Program-made: the position numbers and the translations under genes
Notes under the pieces: model-generated
Databases searched by the model: none
What the model was told of the DNA's origin: nothing
Seen by the model: the letters and a program-made list of their open reading frames with translations, nothing else
NCBI RefSeq assembly: GCF_018882415.1
Contig: NZ_JACVOL010000001.1
Coordinates: 1,713,531-1,777,530, forward strand
DNA: 64,000 nucleotides
Direction: 5' to 3'
DNA from: Polynucleobacter sp. 86C-FISCH
Lineage (GTDB): Bacteria; Pseudomonadota; Gammaproteobacteria; Burkholderiales; Burkholderiaceae
Shown: piece by piece, positions 17,478-27,115 of the stretch
Numbering within the stretch: position 1 is the stretch's first letter
Layout of the letters: each line of letters starts with the position of its first letter

Positions 17478-18914
17478 ATGAGCCAAGCTTTTGACGTAGT
17501 AGTAATTGGTGGTGGCCCTGGTGGCTACATCGCCGCAATTCGTGCAGCGCAACTCGGTTTCAAAGTTGCCTGCGCTGAATCTAGTTCTTATGATGATCCT
17601 AAGGGTGAGCCACGTTTAGGTGGTACATGCTTGAACGTTGGTTGTATTCCTTCTAAGGCCTTGTTGGCCTCTTCTGAGGAATTCGAGAAGATCAATCATC
17701 ATGCTGCCGATCATGGAATTAAAGTGGGTGCAGTTAGCATCGACTCTAAGAAGATGATCGCTCGCAAAGATGACATCGTTACCAAGATGACTGGCGGCAT
17801 TCAGTACTTATTCCGCAAGAACAAAATCACTTTGTTAAAAGGCCATGCTTCATTTGAAGGTAAGGGCGCTGATGGCTATCAAATCAAAATTGATGGCAAA
17901 GACAAAACTACAGTTACAGGCAAGAATGTCATCATTGCAACTGGTTCTAAAGCACGTCATCTTCCAGGCATCACTGTAGACAACGTATTGATCTGCGATA
18001 ACGAAGGTGCCTTGAAGTTTGATTCTGCTCCTAAGAAATTGGGCGTAATCGGTGCAGGCGTCATTGGCTTGGAGTTGGGTTCTGTATGGCGTCGTCTCGG
18101 TGCTGAAGTGACTGTGCTTGAAGCAATGCCATCCTTCTTGGGTGCCTGTGATATCAGCATCGCTAAAGAAGCGCAAAAGTTGTTTGCTAAGCAAGGCTTG
18201 AGCATTAACACTGGCGTAAAAATTGGTGATGTGAAAGCTGACAAGAAGGGTGTAGTGGTTAATTACACTGACAGCGCTGGTAAAGCTGCTAAGTTGGAAT
18301 GTGATCGCTTAATTGTTTCTGTTGGTCGCGTACCAAACACCGATAAATTAGGTTTAGACAAGATCGGTCTTAAAGTGGATGAGCGTGGCTTCATTCCTAT
18401 TGATGACCACACTTGCGCAACTGCAGCACCTGGCGTGTACGCTGTTGGTGACGTAGTACGTGGACCAATGTTGGCACATAAAGCAGAAGACGAAGGTGTC
18501 TTGGTTGCTGAAGTGATTGCTGGTCAAAAACCACATATCGATTACAACTGCATTCCTTGGGTTATCTACACTGATCCTGAGATTGCATGGGTTGGTAAAA
18601 CAGAACAAGCACTCAAAGAGGCTGGTGTTGCTTATAAAGCAGGTCAGTTCCCATTTGCTGCTAACGGCCGTGCATTAGGCATGGGTCGTGCCGATGGTTT
18701 CATCAAAGTATTGGCTGATGCTAAGACCGATGAGATTCTTGGTGTTCACATCATTGGTGCCAATGCTTCTGACCTCATTGCTGAAGCAGCGGTAGCTATG
18801 GAATTTAAAGCAGCAGCAGAAGATATTGCTCGTATCTGTCATGCACATCCTAGTTTGTCTGAAGTGATGCGCGAAGCAGCGTTAGCGACAGACTCACGTG
18901 CATTAAATATGTAA
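17478..18914 (+). CDS. lpdA: Dihydrolipoyl dehydrogenase (E3)
   Basis: FAD flavoenzyme reoxidising lipoyl groups with NAD+. FAD-binding GGGPGG is at 11-16, the redox-active disulfide C51/C56 lies in GGTCLNVGCIPSK, the NAD-binding GAGVIGLELGSVWRRLG sits mid-protein, and the C-terminal dimer interface has HAHPSLSEVMREA with the catalytic His. 478 residues. Located in the OGDH operon, it is likely the E3 for that complex and could also serve others. Confidence 0.97.
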   Translation: MSQAFDVVVIGGGPGGYIAAIRAAQLGFKVACAESSSYDDPKGEPRLGGTCLNVGCIPSKALLASSEEFEKINHHAADHGIKVGAVSIDSKKMIARKDDIVTKMTGGIQYLFRKNKITLLKGHASFEGKGADGYQIKIDGKDKTTVTGKNVIIATGSKARHLPGITVDNVLICDNEGALKFDSAPKKLGVIGAGVIGLELGSVWRRLGAEVTVLEAMPSFLGACDISIAKEAQKLFAKQGLSINTGVKIGDVKADKKGVVVNYTDSAGKAAKLECDRLIVSVGRVPNTDKLGLDKIGLKVDERGFIPIDDHTCATAAPGVYAVGDVVRGPMLAHKAEDEGVLVAEVIAGQKPHIDYNCIPWVIYTDPEIAWVGKTEQALKEAGVAYKAGQFPFAANGRALGMGRADGFIKVLADAKTDEILGVHIIGANASDLIAEAAVAMEFKAAAEDIARICHAHPSLSEVMREAALATDSRALNM

Positions 18915-20018
18915 TTGAAAACCATTGAGTTTTACCAACAAGAGTTAAAAGCGCGCGGGTATCAAAGTGATCCCGCGCAGCTTCGTGCTGTTGAGCGTCT
19001 GCAAAAATGCGAAGACGAATGGATTGCCTACAAGGAAATCCGCAGCAATAAACTGAAGAAAAAGATTTTTAAGCCAAACCTTCCTCGTGGTCTTTATCTA
19101 TGGGGTGGAGTAGGTCGCGGCAAATCTTTCTTGATGGACTGTTTTTATGCAGCATCCCCCTTAGAAAAAAAGATCCGTATTCACTTTCATGAGTTCATGC
19201 GTGAAGTGCATCGCGAACTCCATGAGTTATCAGGCTTATCCGATCCCTTAGATGAGCTAGCAAAGCGTATTTCTAATCGCTATCGCTTGATTTGTTTTGA
19301 CGAGTTTCATATCAATGACATCGCCGATGCAATGATTTTGTATCGCTTACTAGATGCTCTTTTTGCTGATCGCGTTCAGTTTGTGATGACTTCCAACTAT
19401 CGCCCTGACCAGTTATATCCAAATGGCTTGCATCGCGATCGATTGCTTCCTGCCATTAAGTTGCTAGAAGAAAAGCTAGATGTTCTCAACGTTGACGCAG
19501 GTAATGATTACCGTCGGGTTCAGATGGCCCAAGTTGAGGCATATCTGACTCCCGTCAATGCTGAAACAGAAGCGACCTTAGGTCAAATGTTTCAAACGTT
19601 GATTGGCAATCAAAAAGAGACACGCAATCCGGTTTTGAATATTGAGTCCCGTGAATTACGCCCCTTGCATATGGCTGATGGCGTTGTTTGGTTTGATTTC
19701 AAAACCCTATGTTGCGGCCCGCGCTCGCAAAACGATTACCTAGAGATTGCTAACCAGTTTCATACGGTAATTTTGTCCGGGGTGCCTTATATGCCCCCAA
19801 GAATGACCAACGAGGCCCGCCGCTTTATTTGGTTAATAGACGTCCTGTACGACCACAAGATTAAGCTGATTATCTCTGCAGAGGTTCCAGCCCCGGATTT
19901 GTATACAGAGGGTCAAATTACCGCTGAATTCTCCAGAACCGTGTCCCGTTTGATCGAGATGCAGTCTCGTGACTACCTGGATGCGCCGCGCCGGGTAATT
20001 GATACCAGCTTGACCTAA
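18915..20018 (+). CDS. zapE: Cell-division ATPase ZapE (AFG1 family)
   Basis: AFG1-like AAA+-related ATPase, 367 residues. Walker A is GGVGRGKS (64-71), Walker B is LICFDEFH (D129, E130), and MTSNYRPDQLYPNG supplies the sensor region. In E. coli ZapE associates with the Z-ring under stress. The frame opens with TTG directly after the lpdA TAA; an in-frame upstream ATG is blocked by that stop, so TTG with translational coupling is the only reasonable start. The position after lpdA is common in betaproteobacteria. Confidence 0.92.
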   Translation: MKTIEFYQQELKARGYQSDPAQLRAVERLQKCEDEWIAYKEIRSNKLKKKIFKPNLPRGLYLWGGVGRGKSFLMDCFYAASPLEKKIRIHFHEFMREVHRELHELSGLSDPLDELAKRISNRYRLICFDEFHINDIADAMILYRLLDALFADRVQFVMTSNYRPDQLYPNGLHRDRLLPAIKLLEEKLDVLNVDAGNDYRRVQMAQVEAYLTPVNAETEATLGQMFQTLIGNQKETRNPVLNIESRELRPLHMADGVVWFDFKTLCCGPRSQNDYLEIANQFHTVILSGVPYMPPRMTNEARRFIWLIDVLYDHKIKLIISAEVPAPDLYTEGQITAEFSRTVSRLIEMQSRDYLDAPRRVIDTSLT

Positions 20019-20027
20019 AATAGGGTC

Positions 20028-20879
20028 ATGAGTAGCTTTTCACCCCTTAATGCCGACTTGCATTGCCATTCAGTGATTTCTGATGGCACTTTGACGCCTG
20101 AAGAATTGGCGGAACGCGCAAAAGCGAATGGTGTGCATTTGTGGGCACTAACCGACCATGACGAATTGGGTGGGCAGAAGCGCGCTCGAGAAGCAGCCAG
20201 CGCTCTCAATATTGATTATCTCGGCGGTGTTGAAATATCCGTGACTTGGATGGGTGAGACCATTCATATTGTCGGGCTTGGTATCGATGCGGAGCACATT
20301 GGAATTATTGAAGGCTTGCGTCAGACACGTGATGGTCGTGCGAATCGTGCGCAGCTGATGGCTGAGCAATTGTTGAAAGTGGGAATTCCTGGTGCTTATG
20401 AAGGCGCACTCCATTTTGCTGGTAATCATGAATTGATCTCTAGAACTCACTTTGCTCGTTTTTTGGTAGAGCAGGGCGTGTGCCGGAATACGGAGCATGT
20501 ATTTAAAAATTATTTAATTGAAGGCAAGCCAGGATACGTTCCTCATCAGTGGGCTAGCCTAGACAATGCTGTTAATTGGATTAAGTCCGCAGGGGGCGTC
20601 GCAGTGATTGCTCATCCTGGTCGCTACAGCAGACTCAATGCCATGCAGATGGATGAACTCTATAAGCACTTTAAAGACCTAGGTGGCCTGGCGATTGAGG
20701 TTATTACTGGCAGCCACAGTCCAGATCAATATAAAACCTTCGCAAAGATTGCACAGCAGTACGGCTTTTTAGCTTCCCGTGGATCAGACTTCCATGATCC
20801 GAGCGAAAGTCATATTGACTTGGGTAATTTGCCGCATTTGCCAGATCATCTGACTCCAGTATGGTCTGCCTTTCATTGA
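20028..20879 (+). CDS. rnm: PHP-domain phosphoesterase, RNase AM/YciV type
   Basis: A 283-residue PHP-fold metal-dependent phosphoesterase. Motifs: NADLHCHSVISDGTLTPEEL (D10, H12, H14), ALTDHDELGGQ (D43, H44, D45), VIAHPGRYS and RGSDFHDP, which together supply a trinuclear metal site. The E. coli member (YciV/Rnm) trims 5' ends of rRNA and hydrolyses 3',5'-nucleoside bisphosphates. The gene lies 9 bases after zapE and about 60 before trpS. Assignment to the family is firm; the symbol is by analogy. Confidence 0.87.
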   Translation: MSSFSPLNADLHCHSVISDGTLTPEELAERAKANGVHLWALTDHDELGGQKRAREAASALNIDYLGGVEISVTWMGETIHIVGLGIDAEHIGIIEGLRQTRDGRANRAQLMAEQLLKVGIPGAYEGALHFAGNHELISRTHFARFLVEQGVCRNTEHVFKNYLIEGKPGYVPHQWASLDNAVNWIKSAGGVAVIAHPGRYSRLNAMQMDELYKHFKDLGGLAIEVITGSHSPDQYKTFAKIAQQYGFLASRGSDFHDPSESHIDLGNLPHLPDHLTPVWSAFH

Positions 20880-20938
20880 TCGCTGACCACTTAATTCCTT
20901 AATTCATTATTCCTTAACCACTTAGAAAAAGAAAACAG

Positions 20939-22141
20939 ATGTTTGCTGAACGCGTTCTCTCTGGCATGCGCCCAACCGGTAATTTGCACCTAGGTCATTA
21001 CCACGGTGTTTTAAAGAACTGGGTGCGCTTGCAGTCCGAATACCCTTGTTTCTTTTTCGTAGCGGATTGGCATGCATTAACTACCCACTATGAAACCCCG
21101 GATGTGATTGAGCAATCTGTATGGGACATGGTGATTGATTGGTTGGCAACTGGCGTAGATCCTAACCAAGCTACTTTGTTTATCCAAAGCAAAGTGCCTG
21201 AGCATGCCGAACTCTTTTTATTGCTTTCTATGGGAACGCCATTAGGTTGGTTAGAGCGTGTGCCTACGTATAAGGATCAGATTGAAAAGCTCAAGGAAAA
21301 AGATCTCCAAACCTATGGCTTCTTGGGCTACCCGTTATTACAGGCTGCTGATATTTTGATTTATCGCGCCCAGTTTGTGCCTGTGGGCGAAGATCAGGTG
21401 CCTCACGTTGAGATGACTCGCGAAGTAGCGCGTCGCTTTAATTATTTATATGGACGTGAGCCTGGCTTTGAAGAAAAAGCATTAGAAGCAGTTAAAAAAT
21501 TAGGCAGCAAGCGCGCCAAGATGTACGCTGAATTGCGAGTTGCTTTTCAGGAGCGAGGCGATGATGAGGCGCTAGAGCAGGCTAAGGCATTGCTACATGA
21601 TGCACAGAGTTTGTCGATGGCTGACCGCGAGAGACTCTTTGGCTTCTTGGAAGGTGCTCGCAAAATCATTCTGCCTGAACCACAAGCATTGCTGACAACA
21701 GCATCACGTATGCCTGGTATCGATGGGCAAAAAATGTCCAAGTCATACGGCAACACTATTAGTATTCGCGAAAATCCAGAGGATGTGATTAAGAAGATTC
21801 GCACGATGCCTACAGACCCTGCGCGTGTACGAAGAACTGATGTGGGTGATCCAGCTCGTTGTCCGGTTTGGCAGCTTCACACTGTTTACTCCAGTGAAGA
21901 GACAAAGCAATGGGTAGATAAGGGATGTAAGTCAGCAGGCATTGGATGTCTTGAATGCAAGCAGCCCGTAATTGATTCTATTTTGGCAGAGCAGCAGCCT
22001 ATGTTTGAGCGTGCTCAGAAGTACTTGGATGATCCTAGCTTGCTACGCTCCATCATTGCTGATGGTTGCGATAAGGCACGCAAGGTTGCGCAAGAAACTA
22101 TGCGTGAGGTTCGTGAAGCAATGGGCCTGGCTTACGATTGA
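20939..22141 (+). CDS. trpS: Tryptophanyl-tRNA synthetase
   Basis: Class I synthetase. The HIGH-type motif is HLGH (17-20, GNLHLGHYHG) and the KMSKS motif is at 265-269. At 400 residues it is longer than the common 330-340. The excess is a charged helical segment (roughly 185-245, AVKKLGSKRAKMYAELR through MADRERLFGFLEGA) between the Rossmann core and KMSKS. A Cys cluster (GCKSAGIGCLECK) sits in the C-terminal domain. Betaproteobacterial TrpRS enzymes are often this long, so the insertion is probably ancestral. Confidence 0.96.
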   Translation: MFAERVLSGMRPTGNLHLGHYHGVLKNWVRLQSEYPCFFFVADWHALTTHYETPDVIEQSVWDMVIDWLATGVDPNQATLFIQSKVPEHAELFLLLSMGTPLGWLERVPTYKDQIEKLKEKDLQTYGFLGYPLLQAADILIYRAQFVPVGEDQVPHVEMTREVARRFNYLYGREPGFEEKALEAVKKLGSKRAKMYAELRVAFQERGDDEALEQAKALLHDAQSLSMADRERLFGFLEGARKIILPEPQALLTTASRMPGIDGQKMSKSYGNTISIRENPEDVIKKIRTMPTDPARVRRTDVGDPARCPVWQLHTVYSSEETKQWVDKGCKSAGIGCLECKQPVIDSILAEQQPMFERAQKYLDDPSLLRSIIADGCDKARKVAQETMREVREAMGLAYD

Positions 22142-22147
22142 GAATTC

Positions 22148-22714
22148 ATGTTGCCTAATGCGCATGATGTAATTTCCAATGCCTCACCATGGGTCAAGCG
22201 GTTTTCACCGCTCATTCCAAAGGATGGGGTTGTTTTGGATTTAGCGTGTGGATCTGGGCGTCACTCTGAGTGGTTGGCAAATGCTGGTCATCAGGTGTTA
22301 GCCGTGGACCAAGATATTTCAGCCGTTCAGGCTTTGAATAACCCTCTCATCACCCCTGAGCATTGTGATCTTGAGCAGGCAGAATGGCCTCTCGATCAAT
22401 GTGACTTCAGTGCCATTGTGGTCACCAATTACCTTTATCGACCGCATTTAGACCAGCTGCCCAAAATGCTGCAAGAAGGGGGCATCTTAATCTACGAAAC
22501 CTTCGCCCTGGGGAATGGGGAATTTGGTAAGCCATCGAACCCGAATTTCCTGCTAAATCCAGGGGAATTGCTGGCATTTTCCGCTTCCCACGGGCTTAAA
22601 GTAGTGGCCTATGAGGACATTTATGTTGACCAGCCCAAACCAGCTATGGTTCAGCGCCTATGCGCTGTAAAAGGTGAGCTAAAACAGCGCATTCCGTTAC
22701 AATTTCAGGGTTAA
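22148..22714 (+). CDS. SAM-dependent methyltransferase, class I
   Basis: A 188-residue Rossmann-fold protein. Motif I is [19 protein letters not shown], the acidic SAM-ribose residue lies in AVDQD, and motif IV is [36 protein letters not shown] resembles TehB/UbiE-like small methyltransferases. Substrate not readable from sequence. It begins 6 bases after trpS, so it is co-transcribed; dapA follows after 26 bases. Confidence 0.85.
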   Translation: MLPNAHDVISNASPWVKRFSPLIPKDGVVLDLACGSGRHSEWLANAGHQVLAVDQDISAVQALNNPLITPEHCDLEQAEWPLDQCDFSAIVVTNYLYRPHLDQLPKMLQEGGILIYETFALGNGEFGKPSNPNFLLNPGELLAFSASHGLKVVAYEDIYVDQPKPAMVQRLCAVKGELKQRIPLQFQG

Positions 22715-22740
22715 TACAGCTAAAAATCGGTGCATATTCG

Positions 22741-23664
22741 GTGACAAATACAGCGCATTCCAAAGGTAGTAAAAAGCCCATTGCTGGCAGCATGCCAGCT
22801 ATCGTTACTCCGATGTTTGAAGACGGCAGTCTGGATTACGCCAGCTTGCGTTCTTTATTGGATTGGCATGTAGCTGAGGGTACTGACGGAATTGTAATTG
22901 TTGGCACCAGCGGCGAATCCCCCACGGTTTCTGTCGAAGAGCATTGCGAACTCATTCGTGTAACGGTAGAGCAGATTGCTGGACGCATTCCTGTGATTGC
23001 AGGTACTGGTGGCAATTCCACTATTGAAGCGATTGAGTTAACTAAATACGCTAAGCAAGTCGGCGCTGATGCTAGCTTGCAAGTAGTACCGTATTACAAC
23101 AAGCCTACACAAGAGGGTATGTATGCCCACTTTAAAAAGATTGCTGAGTCAGTAGATTTGCCGGTAATTTTGTATAACGTACCCGGAAGAACAGTTGCCG
23201 ATTTGGCTGGCGATACCGTAGTTCGTTTAGCTGGTGTACCAGGCATTACTGGTATTAAAGAGGCTACAGGTAGCTTGGAGCGCGGTACTTTGTTGATTAA
23301 TGATCTTAAGCGCGCTGGTCATCAAGACTTTTCAGTTTTCTCTGGGGATGATTTAACAGCTGCTATGTTGATGTTGATGGGTGGCAAGGGCAATATTTCT
23401 GTTACAGCCAACATTGCACCACGCTTAATGCATGAGCTGTGCGTTGCTGCTATGTCTGATGATGTGAAGCGAACACGTGAAATTCAATATCAATTGATTG
23501 CGGTTCACAAGGCAATGTTTACAGAAGCAAACCCAATCCCAGTGAAGTGGGCTTTGCATGAGATGGGTAAGATTACCGCTGGCATTCGTTTGCCATTAAC
23601 CCCTTTAAGCAATTCCCTTCGTGAGCCATTAAAGGCAGCTTTAAAACAGGCCAACTTATTATGA
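22741..23664 (+). CDS. dapA: 4-hydroxy-tetrahydrodipicolinate synthase
   Basis: Condenses pyruvate with aspartate semialdehyde, first committed step of lysine and meso-diaminopimelate synthesis. It is a TIM-barrel aldolase with the Schiff-base lysine K173 ([12 protein letters not shown]), catalytic Y145 (YNVPGRT) and TSGESPTVS for the pyruvate carboxylate. The 307-residue length includes about 14 extra N-terminal residues because the start is the GTG at 22741; no nearer ATG precedes the conserved PAIVTPM. The stop overlaps the bamC start (ATGA). Confidence 0.95.
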   Translation: MTNTAHSKGSKKPIAGSMPAIVTPMFEDGSLDYASLRSLLDWHVAEGTDGIVIVGTSGESPTVSVEEHCELIRVTVEQIAGRIPVIAGTGGNSTIEAIELTKYAKQVGADASLQVVPYYNKPTQEGMYAHFKKIAESVDLPVILYNVPGRTVADLAGDTVVRLAGVPGITGIKEATGSLERGTLLINDLKRAGHQDFSVFSGDDLTAAMLMLMGGKGNISVTANIAPRLMHELCVAAMSDDVKRTREIQYQLIAVHKAMFTEANPIPVKWALHEMGKITAGIRLPLTPLSNSLREPLKAALKQANLL

Positions 23665-24809
23665 TGAATTTGCTTCAATCCATCCGTCGATATCTATCGA
23701 TTATTGCTTTAGTCACTTGTAGCATTGCACTATTAAGTTCATGCAAGTCAGTGACCAGCAGCGATACAGTTGACTATAAGAGTGCTGGCGCCGTTCGTGG
23801 CCCCAATCTGTCATACCCTCCGGATTTAATTACCGCTCAAGCAGATCGCCGTTACATTGTTCAAGATGGCACAGCCACCATGTCTGAATACAATGCAGCC
23901 GTTAAGAAATCTTCACAGCTGCGCAGCAATGTCATGACAGGTATTCCTGGTATGCGGATTGCACGTGATGGTGAGCGTCGTTGGCTAGTTGTAGAAAAGC
24001 CAGCGCCTGAGCTTTACCCACAGGTAAAAGATTTTTGGCAGGAAAATGGTTTCTTGCTAGTCGTTGACTCACCATCAACTGGCATTATGGAAACTGACTG
24101 GGCTGAGAATCGCGCAAAAATTGCGCAAGATTGGATTCGTTCAACCATTGGTGGTGCCTTGGATTCTATTTACGATACTGGCGAACGTGATAAGTACAAA
24201 ACACGCCTCGAGGTTTCTAAGCCTGGTGAGACAGAGATTTACATTACTCAGCGTGGCGCAATCGAAAAATGTACTACCGATACAACGGGCGCTTGTTTAT
24301 CTACAATTTGGACATCACGTCCCAACGATCCTGAGCTAGAGGCGGCCTTCCTGGCGCGCTTAATGGAGCGTTTGGGCATGACTCAAGAGCAAGCGAAAGC
24401 AATGGTTGCAGCGCCTCTCGGCCCCAAAACACCGAAAGCGAAGTTTGTGCAGGATGGTACCAATCAGGCTCATATTGAGCTCGGCGTAAGCTTTGATCGC
24501 TCTTGGCGTGACGTTGGATTGGCTCTTGATCGTTCAAACTTTACCGTGGAGGATCGTAATCGTACCGCTGGGGTTTACTACGTTCGCTACGTCAATCCTA
24601 AAGACTTGGGTGATACCAAAGGCTTCTTCTCAAACTTGTTTGGCAGCAAAGATGACTCAAGCTTGAAGGCTAAAAAATACCAGGTTGTTGTAAAAGGCAC
24701 TGGCGAGAATTCTGCAAATGTATATGTGCAAAATGCCGATGGTAAGCCAGAAAATACGCCTGCTGGATTCCAGTTGTTAACCTTGTTAACGGAGCAGCTC
24801 ACCAAGTAA
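23661..24809 (+). CDS. bamC: Outer-membrane assembly lipoprotein BamC
   Basis: Accessory lipoprotein of the BAM complex. A lipoprotein signal ends in LLSSC (C28), followed by an unstructured N-terminal segment with the conserved PPDL and two helix-grip domains, the second with [27 protein letters not shown]. 382 residues. The dapA-bamC pairing is conserved in proteobacteria. ATGA overlap gives translational coupling; a strong terminator follows. Confidence 0.9.
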   Translation: MMNLLQSIRRYLSIIALVTCSIALLSSCKSVTSSDTVDYKSAGAVRGPNLSYPPDLITAQADRRYIVQDGTATMSEYNAAVKKSSQLRSNVMTGIPGMRIARDGERRWLVVEKPAPELYPQVKDFWQENGFLLVVDSPSTGIMETDWAENRAKIAQDWIRSTIGGALDSIYDTGERDKYKTRLEVSKPGETEIYITQRGAIEKCTTDTTGACLSTIWTSRPNDPELEAAFLARLMERLGMTQEQAKAMVAAPLGPKTPKAKFVQDGTNQAHIELGVSFDRSWRDVGLALDRSNFTVEDRNRTAGVYYVRYVNPKDLGDTKGFFSNLFGSKDDSSLKAKKYQVVVKGTGENSANVYVQNADGKPENTPAGFQLLTLLTEQLTK

Positions 24810-24827
24810 TTTGTTTTTGCAGCAAAT

Positions 24828-24856
24828 AAAAAAGCCGCTTTTCAGCGGCTTTTTTT
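24828..24856. terminator. Bidirectional intrinsic terminator (bamC / small lipoprotein)
   Basis: AGCCGCT (24833-24839) and AGCGGCT (24844-24850) form a stem with a TTTC loop. Runs of A and T on the two sides let it work for bamC on the plus strand and the convergent small lipoprotein gene. Confidence 0.9.
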
Positions 24857-24870
24857 CTTCATGAAGAAGA

Positions 24871-25047
24871 TTACTTCTTAGCGTCAGCAGCAGGAGCAGC
24901 TGGAGCTGGAGCAGCAGCAGGAGCGTCAGCAGCAGGAGCAGCTGGAGCAGCAGCAGGAGCAGCTTCAACAGGCTTTACTTCTTCTTTTTTACCGCAAGCG
25001 GCCAAGGCGATTGCTAACATAGCAGCGAATACGAGTGACTTCTTCAT
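24871..25047 (-). CDS. Small Ala/Pro-rich lipoprotein (58 aa)
   Basis: A short complete frame with ATG at 25047 and TAA at 24871. Residues 1-18 are a lipoprotein signal (MKKSLVFAAMLAIALAAC), with the cysteine at 18. After GKKEEVKPVE the mature part is a low-complexity run of AAPAA-type repeats ending in ADAKK. The DNA shows a matching repetitive GCAGGAGCAGCTGGAGC-like tract (24885-24965). AAGGAATT lies just before the start. Such tiny Ala/Pro lipoproteins may act as cell-wall-spanning tethers or have no enzymatic role; function unknown. Confidence 0.8.
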   Translation of the reverse strand: MKKSLVFAAMLAIALAACGKKEEVKPVEAAPAAAPAAPAADAPAAAPAPAAPAADAKK

Positions 25048-25156
25048 TTGTAAATTCCTTTAAAAAATTAACAACAATTACCGGTAATTGTTCTCTGGAT
25101 AAACCAAGGGATAATCCCTAGGTAGTTTCCAGTATTTATTATATCCATCTCTGAAA

Positions 25157-26389
25157 TCAGCCCTCAAAAGTAAGCCATCCAGCTAAATAAGCCTCATAAA
25201 GGCTTGATTTATCAAGACTGTTGATTTTGGCCTTGGCAAGTAATTTTGATGCCGATAGGGTCTGCCAAGCTCGCGTAATCTCGGGACTCTGTGCTTTAGT
25301 CATCTCTTCCCCATTGCAATACACCTGCTGATTGAGGGTCAAAATACGGGTTTGTGGTTGAGGGATGAGCTTCCTGGATACAAGCGCCTTCTGAAATTGC
25401 TTTGGGTTCAGCGGCTTATTTGGAGACTCAAAGATTGCTTGTTGCTTAGGTTCTGACAAGTAGCTGGTAATACCAGGCAAGAAGCCATTAATTTGATCGA
25501 GTTTTAATTCTTTCAGTTTGGAGCGCAGCTGTTGAATCAACTCCTCGGGTAATTGTTCGGCGCTGTGAGTTGCCTTTTGTTTTGGATCTGCAAATTTCTT
25601 CTCCAGGTCTGGAATATCCTCGAGAGATTCAGCTAGTCGCCAAAGGCCCTCTTGCAATAATTCTTTAAAGCTGGGAGAGCGAAATCCAACTGACCAAGTC
25701 TGGCAGCCTGGATCTAAAGAGATGCCATCATGCGCAATGTGTGGCGGCAGATACAGCATGTCGCCAGGTTCTAGTATCCATTCTTGCTCGGGTTTAAAGC
25801 GCTGCAAGATCTTCAGTGGTAACTTGGGATTTAGGCTGAGGTCTTTCTGTTCTGAAATGCGCCACTGCCTTCTGCCGGACATTTGAATGAGAAAGACGTC
25901 ATAAGAATCAAAGTGCGGGCCAACACCACCCCCAACACCAGCAATACTAATCATCAAATCATCAAGACGAGCATCCGGGATGAAGCGAAACCAAGACAGT
26001 ATTTTTGCGGCAGCAGGGTGGTGCGCCTCCATGCCTTGAAATAACAAAGTCCAGTCAGGCTTATCTATAGAGGGTATTGCTTGCTTGGAAAATGGCCCAT
26101 GATCAAAAGTCCAAGGTTTGGCCTTCACTAAGCGTGACTCGACCTCTTCATTTAATGCAAATTGCAGCAGTTCTTTTGCCGGTATAGGGCTATCTAGTGG
26201 CTCGCCCTGTTGGGCAGATAGGTCAAACGCAGGAATCGCCCCACGGATCAGCAGGGGCTTTTTATGCCAATACTGCGTCATGAATTGATCTGGGCTAATC
26301 CCCCCAAATAGGGCCCAGGGCTTGCCTAGGGGGAGCTTTGCTGGGGCTTGGGGTGGTTGATAGGGTTTGCTCAAGTAAAATGAGGTCAT
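25157..26389 (-). CDS. roxA: Ribosomal protein L16 arginine hydroxylase-type JmjC oxygenase (YcfD/RoxA)
   Basis: A 410-residue cupin of the 2-oxoglutarate/Fe(II) ribosomal oxygenases. The N-terminal YWHKKPLLIRGA motif opens the JmjC fold. The iron triad is H159-x-D161 (GVGPHFDSYDVFLIQ) with a distal His in LPPHIAHDG (217-220), and GRRQWRI binds the cofactor side. The C-terminal part forms the dimerisation and winged-helix domains. E. coli YcfD hydroxylates an arginine of L16. Divergent from the SlyD-like gene, with only 37 bases between starts. Confidence 0.85.
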   Translation of the reverse strand: MTSFYLSKPYQPPQAPAKLPLGKPWALFGGISPDQFMTQYWHKKPLLIRGAIPAFDLSAQQGEPLDSPIPAKELLQFALNEEVESRLVKAKPWTFDHGPFSKQAIPSIDKPDWTLLFQGMEAHHPAAAKILSWFRFIPDARLDDLMISIAGVGGGVGPHFDSYDVFLIQMSGRRQWRISEQKDLSLNPKLPLKILQRFKPEQEWILEPGDMLYLPPHIAHDGISLDPGCQTWSVGFRSPSFKELLQEGLWRLAESLEDIPDLEKKFADPKQKATHSAEQLPEELIQQLRSKLKELKLDQINGFLPGITSYLSEPKQQAIFESPNKPLNPKQFQKALVSRKLIPQPQTRILTLNQQVYCNGEEMTKAQSPEITRAWQTLSASKLLAKAKINSLDKSSLYEAYLAGWLTFEG

Positions 26390-26426
26390 AAAGATATAGA
26401 TGCTTTTAGAAACTGATTAAAACCGA

Positions 26427-27041
26427 ATGTTCGACAAATTCCGCATGAAGATTGAAAAAAATACTATCGTATCCCTTCGCTATAAGCTAACAGACGCACA
26501 AAACAATGTCATCGAAGAGCCAGATTCTCCGATGGTATACCTGCACGGTGGGTATGAGGGTACTTTTCCGAAAATTGAAACTTTGCTCGATGGTCAAGAT
26601 GTTGGTTATGAGGCTACGATCCAGTTGGAGCCTAACGAAGCTTTTGGTGAATATGATCCAGAGCTTTTGAAGATTGAACCCCGTGCACGCTTTCCGGAGC
26701 CATTGGAAGTGGGTATGCAGTTTGAGGGCGTCCCTGATGCTGAAGAAGATGTAGCTATAGATGATACGGACGATGAGCCGCTCATTTATACGGTGACCGA
26801 TGTTGCTGACAACCAGGTAGTTTTAGATGGCAATCATCCATTAGCCGGTATGGCTTTGCGTTTTTGGGTGCAGGTTGAAGATGTCCGCGCTGCTACTGAT
26901 GATGAGATTGAAAATTGTCATCCCGAAGGCGGAGAGAGTTTTTCATTTGGCATGCCCAATGATGATGATGGCGACGATGATGAAGAGTTTCCAGGTGGTG
27001 CATTAGGTGGCAACGATGCAGGGCCACGCACACTGCATTAA
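26427..27041 (+). CDS. FKBP-type peptidyl-prolyl isomerase, SlyD-like
   Basis: A SlyD-family chaperone/prolyl isomerase. FKBP strands (IVSLRYKLTDAQNNVIEE, PMVYLHGG, PNEAFGEYDPELL) surround an inserted-in-flap domain (about 80-145). The tail is acidic and short on histidine, so unlike E. coli SlyD it has no His-rich nickel-binding end. The in-frame ATG at 26445 (MKIEKNT) matches the usual family N-terminus and may be the true start; the ATG at 26427 adds six residues. Confidence 0.88.
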   Translation: MFDKFRMKIEKNTIVSLRYKLTDAQNNVIEEPDSPMVYLHGGYEGTFPKIETLLDGQDVGYEATIQLEPNEAFGEYDPELLKIEPRARFPEPLEVGMQFEGVPDAEEDVAIDDTDDEPLIYTVTDVADNQVVLDGNHPLAGMALRFWVQVEDVRAATDDEIENCHPEGGESFSFGMPNDDDGDDDEEFPGGALGGNDAGPRTLH

Positions 27042-27063
27042 TTTAAAAGTCTATAGATAAAAT

Positions 27064-27092
27064 AAAAGGGATAGCAAGCTATCCCTTTTTTC
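27064..27092. terminator. Bidirectional intrinsic terminator (SlyD-like gene / cysE)
   Basis: GGGATAGC (27068-27075) and GCTATCCC (27078-27085) make an 8-bp stem with A-tract and T-tract flanks, between two convergent genes. Confidence 0.9.
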
Positions 27093-27115
27093 TTTGCTAC
27101 TTCCTTAACTAGGAA

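Noticed and set aside
24885..24965. CRISPR-like or tandem-repeat array
   Set aside because: Short repeats are Ala/Pro codons of a lipoprotein, with no spacers.
24786..24968. Leu-rich 60-codon reverse-strand frame over the GCAGGAGC tract
   Set aside because: Out-of-frame reading of the low-complexity tract of the small lipoprotein gene.
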